A stretch of 64,000 bases of DNA. Source: Ignelater luminosus. Taxonomy: Eukaryota > Arthropoda > Insecta > Coleoptera > Elateridae. This document shows positions 55,924-64,000 of this stretch, piece after piece. Position 1 is the first letter of the stretch. Each line of letters starts with the position of its first letter. The DNA is taken from the NCBI GenBank assembly GCA_011009095.1, contig VTPC01091024.1, forward strand, positions 1 through 64,000. Reading direction: 5' to 3'. Both the position numbers and the translations under genes were made by a program. The notes under the pieces are model-generated. The model was not told the origin of the DNA. It was given only the letters and a program-made list of their open reading frames with translations, and ran no database searches.

Positions 55924-57839
55924 GCTCTTGCTGTCGGAGGAACACGGCGTTCTCTGTTCTTATTTGTTATTGTAATGACGAGTGATGCTATCATTCCCTA
56001 TCCGTTGTCGCGTCACCTCGTCTACACGTCATGTTTCAGACAAACACGAATATAAATTGTCTTACAGTTCAATTTAATCGTATACGTTTTCTAAGTACAA
56101 CAAGAAGAGGTTGCCGGATTGGACGTACAGAATTTTCAGAACATGTTGGTCTGCCTACAAACTTCAGATGCTATCTTTTATGGATTAGGTAGTTCTCTGG
56201 ATCTAATATAAACATGGTAGGTACGGTAGTGTCAGATACATATACATAGTGGTGACATATGATTAATTAAGTAATTGATAGAGCTTTGCTTATACGTTCT
56301 CAAACTCAAAGCCAGAACAACAACATCAATTTTATCGAGTCTGCATGTATTGAAAAATATAAATTTCCGTGGTGAATGTCTTACATCGAACATTTTGCAG
56401 AGAGATGTCTAACAAAATTTTATTGGTTTTAGCTCAATGTTCTTATTTATCAAATTTCTAATGATCTTTGAAATTGTATACCACAAGCACGTTTTATAGT
56501 ATTTATAAGTTGTTTTAAAAATTCCAGAAATTTTCCAGCAAACTACTACCTAGTAACAATGACAAAAATAGAATTAAACATAAATTTTACTGTAATTTAA
56601 AAATAAAATGTATCTTTTAGAGCATTTCGGTTACTGATGCTATCGATGCTTTTTTGTTACTAATTCTTTTTTAATTTGATGTAGATATCGACCATTAAAC
56701 AAAAGTGTTTCTTTTGTAATGATCAAAACACGCGATAGGTTAATTTTAAACACTAGTGGGCGATATTAAAAACCAATGGGTTAATCAACTTACTATTTAT
56801 ACAATAATTGATTCTGCTAACTGCTGTTTTCTAATAATAAGAAATTAGTAAAACAATCAGTTGATTGAAGATTTAATTTAAAGCTATTCATAAAACTGAA
56901 GGTATACATCAAATAAATCAGCAAGGACACTAGATGATGGAATCACAATTATCCTTTCCGATAGTATGGAACGTTTTATAACTGTCATATCTTACTTTAT
57001 AGTTCTTTAATCGGGCAACTGTTGCAGATCTAACATTAAACTTAAATTAGTAAATGTACCTCGGTAGGATTTTAAATTTTCACTAGTCATAGTGAAGCGA
57101 TACTACGTGGTAATAAAATGATTGAATGTTTTATGGCACCGCAAGGAATGCAGTTTTATTTTGCTTTAGTGACTAGTAAAGACCACTGGACGTACTAAGT
57201 TTTTATTACGCGAATTGATAAGAATAATTTTATCTTTTACAAGTTTGCAATATAATCTGTAATCGAAGTAAGCTTTAAACATTTAAGAGGCACATAAAAC
57301 GTAATGATGCAACGTAATCAGTAATAAGAAATACGAGGACCGTTCAGAAAAAAATTAAAAATCGTTTTAACAGAAGGAATCTTCACTGATTTTTATTTCA
57401 ATTTTATTAGTCATACTTTCGATTCTGATTTTTTTAATAGTGAAGAGCCATTTAAAAATCGGTACATGGATTTTCCAATTCCGTTTACCATTTTTTTGGA
57501 GAATTTAAATGAAAGGTTAAAAAAGAAGTTAGCTTAAGCAGTCTTATTTATTACAATCTGATCTCTGAGTGGCTAATCTAAGCAAAGATTGGTACCTTCT
57601 AAGTTGTCTGTTCTCTCAATGGTTCAACTTTAACTACTATATTCTCACACATCCTTTTTCGTCTGACAAATATTTTAGGTAATAGTCTTATGGATGTTTT
57701 GCATAAACATAACCTCAGATTTCGTTATAATATAATAATATTTAATATTTTTAGCACTTTAGAACAAGATGACACCATTAACTCAAATTTCCCAAAAATG
57801 GATTTAACTTGTCCAGTCACTTTAAAATATATTTTGGCG
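55924..57839. other. AT-rich stretch, nothing supported
   Basis: No coding region or repeat recognised. Confidence 0.4.
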
Positions 57840-58259
57840 AATAAAGAAAAGTTGGGGTAGGGTCTTGATTTTTGGTATGTATATTCCTTGCGGCTTCTTA
57901 AATAACACCCTAAAAATCGCACTCTCTGGGTGGAAATCTAAGGGGGAGGGGGAAACTGCCCCTCAAAAAACCGTTTTTTGCGTTTTTCTCAAAAATTATT
58001 AGGCTTGGAGAGATGAACGTGGTTAGACAAAATTCGTTACTGCGTAATTTAATGTTGAAGATTTACGTTACCATTTGCCCAGACGAGTTATGTAAGTGGG
58101 ACTAGTTTAATGAAGAATAATCTAGTTGTATACACACACTTTAGCTATCACACAACAACATATCAAAGGTCTCCAGAAATCTCGGTACGCTTGCACTCGA
58201 AAATTTGGAAAAGGTAAGAGGTACAAAAAATCAAGACCCTAATCCCACTTTCCTTTATT
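57840..58259. mobile_element. TIR element of 420 bases, unclassified
   Basis: The left end AATAAAGAAAAGTTGGGGTA, then GGGTCTTGATTTTTGGTA, is inverted at the right end as AATAAAGGAAAGTGGGATTA, then GGGTCTTGATTTTTTGTA (to 58259). Non-coding. The target duplication is not clear. Confidence 0.65.
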
Positions 58260-59593
58260 TGTCCTAATGTGATTGAGCTACAAGTGCTCATCCTCCTAAG
58301 AGTATTAGCAGATAAATTCTCATTATATTATAATTGACTCATTTTTGACTATATTTTCGAATAGATTCATGAAGCCCATATCTTTTAAAAACGCCTTTAA
58401 ACCAAATGTAGATTTCATGCATTAGTTTTCTATACAAATGATCTGCGATGTCAAATATCATCACAATATGTCGATTTTTATATTGCCATCTACTTACGTA
58501 TATTAACAAGACATCTCAACAGGCTTCGATTACACCACCCGACATAAAAACAGATACACCGTCTTTGTTATAGGTTTCTTACAAGACAAAGCAAAAGAAT
58601 CATTTTCTGTTTGGTGATCCACTTTGCTAGTGGTTAGCAGTCAATTGAGACTTTTTTCTGGATTATCCAGTAATTTAACGGATGAAATGGTGATATCTTC
58701 TTCAAAATTGAGTAATAGTTAAGAAGTACAGTACAACCCGATATCTTTCTTTCTAACATTTGGTTGCAGCCATCACACATCACATGATCTCAATCACACC
58801 CTCCAATAAAGATTTTTATTTTAAAACTGATCCAAGTCTGGTTTAAAGAACGTTTCCATGGTTACACTTCACTTTTTTGTTGCGTAACCGATAAAATGCC
58901 AGTAAAATAAAACTTAGGGCCAAGTTCGAGCTTATTTGAGCCGATCTTACTTTCAACTCATCCTAATTTTTAAACCTACAATTTCAAATTCATTAAACAA
59001 TGAATGACACTTGGACAGCAAAATGTTATCCATATTTGCAAATTCTAGTGCACTTAGGAAAGACTCTGAAAACCGATAATATAACATTATCTTTGTCTAC
59101 ATTAAAAGCATCAAACTAGTTTGATCGAAATTAGAAAATCCAATTAATGAATTTGGTCGAAATATTTGTTCAAGAACAAATGGAAACGTAAAACGCCGAT
59201 TTTTATGGAATTCAAGCAGGTATTTATTTCTAAGCCCATTCCTTTTTACATATTAAAGGTGACTTAACGTTGATCTTCACCACAGGTGTAAGCGAACCGT
59301 GTGTGCCTCTCACTAAATACCTACTGTGCTGCTTTTGGCTGCAGAACGAACGGTCATAGTCCAAATTATCTTCAATAGAAAGATTTAGAACAAGATTGCG
59401 TTGTTGTGCTTGTGGTTACTAAGTCTGAAAATCAAGGTCCTAAGATTTGACTTTCAATCTTTCGACCACATTTTTCGACTAAATTCATTTTGGATCTTAT
59501 CATTGTTCGATCGTTTTATTTTTGATCAAATTAATTCGATCTTTTGATTTTCAACCTTTTGAACTAGATTCGTTATTTTTACTGAAGTTAGAT
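58260..59593. other. AT-rich stretch, nothing supported
   Basis: Contains several TTCGATC/GATCGAA words near 59440-59560 but no gene. Confidence 0.4.
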
Positions 59594-59997
59594 CAGGGTT
59601 GGGAAAAAGCTACTTATGTTTAGTTTTGACCAGGCCAGTGGTCAAAACTGGTTTAAACAGTCCAAAAATGCTTTAAACCGGCCAAGAAAACTTAATATTG
59701 ATCGGGATCTTGTTTTAACGTGTATATAATTTTTCAAGTTTTTTCATAAAAGTAAAAAGTAGATACAATGAAACCTGTTAAGTTGAACACGTTCTGATAT
59801 TGAATTCCTGATCAAGTTGAACGGTTTTTGTCGAAACTGTTTATTTAGCTTTGCTTTACATTAGAAGCAACCAGCACAACTTGAACACCTCTGTACCTTG
59901 TACATTGAACTGGAGATCTAATCCAGTCAAAATAAGATTTCTAGACGGCGTCCGAGACTAAGAAATTTTGATTTTTGGGATGTGTTGAGGTGTGCTA

Positions 59998-60912
59998 GGG
60001 GATGATTGTGTCAAAAGTCCTCAGTCCTACAAGATATATCTCTTTTTTTTTATTTTTTGCTCATATCTCTAAAACGACTCGTTCTAGCAAAAAAGTAACT
60101 ATTAACAAAATTGTAACTGACTAAATTTTCTACAAAATTAATTCTATTATAATGTTTTTTCTATCTATAATAGTTTTCGAGATATTTGAAAATTTGAAAA
60201 TCGCACTTGCTGCTGGAAGTGGGCAAGAGAGCTATGAACAAAATGCTAGGCATTTCGTTTTCAGACATCAAGTTGTTTTGCAAAGACGGGGCACTACCTC
60301 TCTCTAGCGTAACTGCATCCATCAAAATCCACAGCAATCTAGTTCTTATTAACTCTTTGCTAATCTTCGAAAGGATCTCCATCAACAAACAATCTGATGA
60401 AGCTTTCAGGAAATATTTATAATATGATTTGGTACCGTTCCCATTATCCCTTTTTGATGAAAGTGAAATGAGAAAAACGAAAAAATCAGTACTTTACACC
60501 ATGTTTCAGCCCACTGAAGAAGTTAACATACCCTATCTTGACATTGTTATTGATAGAGGTTTCCTACTACATAGAGTGGTTTGGCCAAGAGGATCCACTG
60601 TTTCAACAATCTGTGAAGCATATCTGACCTACACAATGAAAGGGAAGAGTTGTATAGTTAGTTCTGCTTATTGTTGGAAAAAGTGCCATTCTCAAACTTG
60701 AATATCTTGGAAACTATGACAGATGGAAAAAAACTATAGAATGGATTTTGTAGGAAAATTAGTCAGCTACAATTTTGTATATAGTTACTGTTTTGCTATG
60801 ACCAGCCGTTTTCGAGATATGAGCAAAAAACCAAACAAAAGGGACACATTTTGCTCTGCGCATGAGCGTTCCCCATCTCGTAGGACTGAGGACTTTTGAC
60901 ACAATCATCCCA
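59998..60912. mobile_element. foldback element with arms over 200 bases, inserted in the pogo-like element
   Basis: The left arm (about 59998-60212) and right arm (about 60680-60912) are inverted copies. The ends share GGGATGATTGTGTCAAAAGT and then CCTCAGTCCTAC. Further in, TTTTTTGCTCATATCTC, AACTAT..ACAAAATTGTA and TTTTCTACAAAAT-like blocks match. TA flanks lie at 59996-59997 and 60913-60914. The central part encodes protein-like sequence. Confidence 0.75.
60207..60701 (+). pseudogene. ORF fragment inside the foldback element, PIN-like motif
   Basis: One frame runs through the centre of the element with a single TAA at 60420. It reads SFSDIKLFCKDGALPLSS, INSLLIFERISINKQSDE, then after the stop YDLVPFPLSLFDESEMRKTK, and IPYLDIVIDRGFLLHRVVWP. 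I recall the order (S/DE block, P.P.SLFD, RK..K..LY, DGG.LLH..W) from a multicopy uncharacterised protein family of insects and other animals. The VIDGG.LLH part resembles the N-terminal acidic motif of FEN/XRN-type PIN nucleases; here Gly is Arg (DRGFLLH). The downstream VFDG-like acidic motif is missing because the right arm takes over, so the piece is truncated and inactive. Function in the element is unknown. Confidence 0.5.
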
Positions 60913-61599
60913 TAGCGTTCGTTGACTGGACTAATATAGCACCAACCTATACAAAATCTAACTAATTGCACTGTATATCTTAAATATTAATTTTTGTACC
61001 TGGCCCTTGATTTTAACAAAAATGTTCGATGAGAGAGAACCCAGTGCCTCAGATAGATTAGACGCTTAATATACGCGTACTGATGTTGAACTCTTAGCGG
61101 ATTCATCATAAATTGACATCGGTACTCCCCCAGTGTGACAACAAGCTTCGAATATGGCAAAAAAACTTTAAAACATTCCTTCTGGTCAGTTCGTCCAGAC
61201 TGCTGCTATATTGAACGCTGTCTGTGTTGAAGGTTTACAACTGGAACATGAGTATTCAAGATACACAGGTTTCACTGTAATTCATTCATTGTAGGTTGTA
61301 ATTAATATAAGGCGCCACAGTTTGAACATTATTTTTTGTATTTATGGTTTTTAATATAATAGTTTAAGATAATGGATAATGCTATGCTAAAATGTATGTT
61401 ACTGTTCCTATTTTACAAAAGCAACCTATTACTTTTTAGTTTTACGTTTAAGCTTTGCCAGTCAGTAAAGCATTTTCAGTTAAAACTATCTAATCTCATT
61501 TATGTACTTGTGATTTGTGATTAATTTCAAAAAATTTAGTTTTGACTGGCTAGGTTTTGACCAGGACGGTTTAAACCGGTTAGAAACAGCTCAACTCTG

Positions 61600-62429
61600 A
61601 ATTAAATGCTTATGCTTGTTTTTCGCTTTCAATAATCCTTCACAGAACGACTTACATTTGTCTAACCATGAATTTGAATTTAAAGATTGAGGAAAAGGTT
61701 TCCGTAATTATTAGGACAAAATAAGAGAAACTTAAGACTAGGAAAAGAAAAGTTGTAAGAATTTTCTTCAATTTGGCCCTTAGACCCAGTTCTAAAAATA
61801 AAGTCCTTTTAGTGAGTCTAACTGCAAGTTTTCTGCAATTATCTCTAAATCTAACAAAATTATCTACAAACCTAAAACTGATTAGGTTTTTCAGGTTTTC
61901 GTCAGAGAAGGTTTTTAATTCCCGAACTTAACACCAAATATGAAAGAAGTGCAGACAAATAATAAAAGATAAAAAATAGGGACAGAACGGCTAGACCAAA
62001 AAAGTAGATTTTGACTAAGGACATGTCAGGATGAACATGTTGAAATGCAGATGAAGAGCTGAAATCTTTAGGTCGGTTCAATTTCACCAGTTCGATTTGG
62101 TACGGTCCTTAAAGCTCAGTGACATTTTTTGATCAGTCCAGAAAGGGAGAGACATTTAAAAGGTAGTTTGGTTTTTTAGACACGCGTATGAAATTCAGCC
62201 CTTCCCGTCTTAGAGCTAGTTTTCGACGGTAATAGAATAAAATCTCTTAAGCAGTAGAAGTATTTAGTACACATTAATATGCACAATGCAGAATTAACAT
62301 GGTTGTTCTCCTCAAGTTTAAGATTCTTCCAGCAACTAATAAATTTTGTGCCATTTGTCTTTGAACCATGAAAACTAATTTTCTTAGTGTTCAGTGTTCA
62401 CGTAGTTATATCCATTAAATTCCATCACC
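61600..62429. other. AT-rich stretch, nothing supported
   Basis: A 61-codon minus-strand frame at 61902-62087 is not recognisable. Confidence 0.4.
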
Positions 62430-62860
62430 TTTAATAACGTAACGTAACGCGCCACCTCTCGAATATTCTAGAAAAAGTCCCGAACAGTCTCGAACAAGCT
62501 GGTCGAATGTGCCGGAGAAATCTCGAATTATCCAGAAGCTTCCACCGTCGAGTGTTCCAGAAGGAACGCGAACTTTCTGGGCTCATCAAGAACTACGGGG
62601 AAACGAAGATAAGGCTGCGCTGACCAAGCAGAAGGCAGTTCTACAGTCAAGCAGCTAGTAGTTACGAACGAAATAAATGTTAATTAGTTATAAATAAATT
62701 CTTCTGTACATAATTAAATAAATAATTCAGTGTAAATAAATTCTGGAAATAAATTGTAATAAACTAAGTAAAAATAAATATTATTAAATATAAATATTAT
62801 TAAATATAAATAAACGTTTTATATAAAAAGAACATTACAATAGCTTTTTCTGTTTGATAT
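62430..62860 (+). mobile_element. possible solo LTR fossil (Ty3/gypsy-like) with heat-shock-type motifs
   Basis: A G+C-rich 5' part (AACGTAACGCGCCACCTC) packed with GAA/TTC inverted units is followed by an A/T-rich part with several AATAAA signals (62666-62820), an organisation I associate with some insect gypsy-type LTRs. No coding region or second LTR is visible in the window, so it would be a solo remnant. Its exact ends and age are undetermined. A host heat-shock promoter is the alternative. Confidence 0.3.
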
Positions 62861-64000
62861 CTCTGCTCTGGTTCTCGCGGTATCGATTGCCTTTCAGTTG
62901 TTTTGTAGATTTGTTCTTCATATTAACTATTTCAATATTATAGCTGAAACTTGATTTCTTGATAATGTTAGTACTACCTAATATTATGGTTCCAAGGCAG
63001 TTAAGAAATATTGCCAGTTCTATCAATCTCTGTTAAGGTTATTTAGATATTGCCATCTGCCTGGTATCTTGAGACAACTAAAGCTAAAAGCCATTTTGAT
63101 TTTTCGAAATCAACAGAGCAAACATCTATACAGTATGCGACTTTGCTTTTTGCATTTCCAAAACCTAAAAAGCATTAATGACAGGAAACAACTTCGAAGT
63201 AAGTAGTCCTAGAGTAGTTGTAAAAATATAGTAAGTTCTTCATGTACTTTAACAACTGTATAAAAAAATCAGGTAAAAGTAATCTAAGAATTACTTAGAT
63301 AGAACATATGATATTCTAAGGGTAGATGACTAACTTCAGATTTGAATGACCGCAAATACCAGTAAAATGCTAGGAAAGAGGTCTTTAATTCAGGAAATTG
63401 TGGTTCCAAAATTCATACATTTGTACGTCAGAAGAAGAATGTTTTCAAGTATAAAGATTTACATAAACTATCAACTTTCGATGAATTTCATTATGTTCCG
63501 ACACGGATGGTGTCACGGTTTGTTTATAATTATGTGCTCATTAATATTAAAACCATAAGAAAACACGGACACATGTACATATAATATCGATAACATACCC
63601 AATATCAATTTATAATTCTATATCTTCTATAATGCTAATTTTCAAGTAATAATAACAAATTTTACAGCGTTTTGCAATTATAAATTTGAAGACATGCGGT
63701 AGTATAATTAGTGTTTATTAAAATTTGTTGCAAACACCTTTGGTAACTACGTAATTATAATATTATAATACATATTGGTTTACCACAAATTGCAAACACT
63801 TTAAAATAACATCGATTACATTTACATTACAATTAATAAGAAAATTTAAAAAGTTTCCACTTTAAACATTTTGTACTTTAATTCATTTTTAGTTGAAATT
63901 GCTGTGTATTTCATTGTGATGTGAGTCAGCTGTTCAGAATTCAGACAGTCCCATAATTAACAATTTCCGCTTTTGCTTAATATCCCAATTTCATTTTTGT
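62861..64000. other. AT-rich stretch, nothing supported
   Basis: A 70-codon plus-strand frame at 63346-63558 and a 63-codon minus-strand frame at 62835-63026 are unrecognised. Confidence 0.4.

Larger units (their letters stand above)
59766..61277. mobile_element. pogo-like element inserted in the hAT-like element
   Basis: Left end CAATGAAACCTGTTAAGTTG and, inverted, right end CAGTGAAACCTGTGTATCTT, with TA at 59764-59765 and 61278-61279. CAGTGAAACCTGT is typical of pogo/Tigger termini. Without its own insertion it is about 0.6 kb and non-coding. Confidence 0.65.
59594..61599. mobile_element. hAT-like non-autonomous element, outer layer of a nest
   Basis: Left end CAGGGTTGGGAAAAAGCT and, inverted, right end CAGAGTTGAGCTGTTTCTAA. 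Inside both ends lie GGTTTAAAC/GACCAGG words. The flanking 8-mers AGTTAGAT (59586-59593) and AATTAAAT (61600-61607) differ by two transitions, fitting an old 8-base hAT target duplication. No transposase was found in it. It is split by the pogo-like insertion at 59766-61277. Confidence 0.6.

Overview
This is arthropod, most likely insect, nuclear DNA: strongly AT-rich, intergenic or intronic in character, and dense with decayed transposons. The insect assignment rests on three Tc1/mariner lineages of insect type (two DD34D mariners and two DD41D rosa-like copies), on transposase relics of kinds common in insect genomes, and on many short TA-flanked foldback elements. The order cannot be fixed from the sequence. 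There is no bacterial gene organisation, no rRNA, no CRISPR and no complete host gene that can be named.

Layout. 1-5 kb: AT-rich DNA with a SINE-like tRNA-derived piece (about 1.2 kb) and a relic of an unnamed insect repeat protein (2.95-3.3 kb). 5.0-6.2 kb: a decayed mariner on the minus strand. 6.3-9.15 kb: a pair of long inverted repeat arms enclosing two foldback elements. 11-13.4 kb: a pogo/pipsqueak-type transposase relic. 13.6-14.06 kb: a degenerate repeat array. 17.7-20.3 kb: a 2.6 kb DNA transposon with clear terminal inverted repeats and a decayed transposase of a family I cannot name. 22.5-22.94 kb and 24.3-24.8 kb: exon-like sequences. 26.7-29.9 kb: three MITEs. 31.7 kb and 37.5-37.9 kb: LINE reverse-transcriptase remnants. 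32.8-34.1 kb: a rosa-like element broken by one extra base. 35.7-36.0 kb: two inverted tRNA-like sequences. 42.0 and 48.5 kb: two short minus-strand exon candidates with good splice sites. 44.0-44.7 kb: an internally deleted rosa-like copy. 49.3-50.0 kb: a charged open exon next to a pogo-type MITE. 51.7-53.2 kb: a possible two-exon plus-strand gene for a 97-residue protein. 53.4-54.7 kb: a nearly intact mariner with one stop codon. 57.8-58.3 kb: a TIR element. 59.6-61.6 kb: a three-level nest, hAT-like containing pogo-like containing a foldback element that carries part of a protein gene. 62.4-62.9 kb: a possible solo LTR with heat-shock-element-like motifs.

The transposons do not act together as a system; they are a record of successive insertions. 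The host signal consists of isolated exon candidates whose parent genes would extend through long introns or beyond the window. Those calls rest on splice signals plus open frames, need transcript evidence, and carry low confidence. The best candidates for something undescribed are the 17.7-20.3 kb transposon, the nested foldback element with its captured or encoded ORF, and the unassigned exon candidates.
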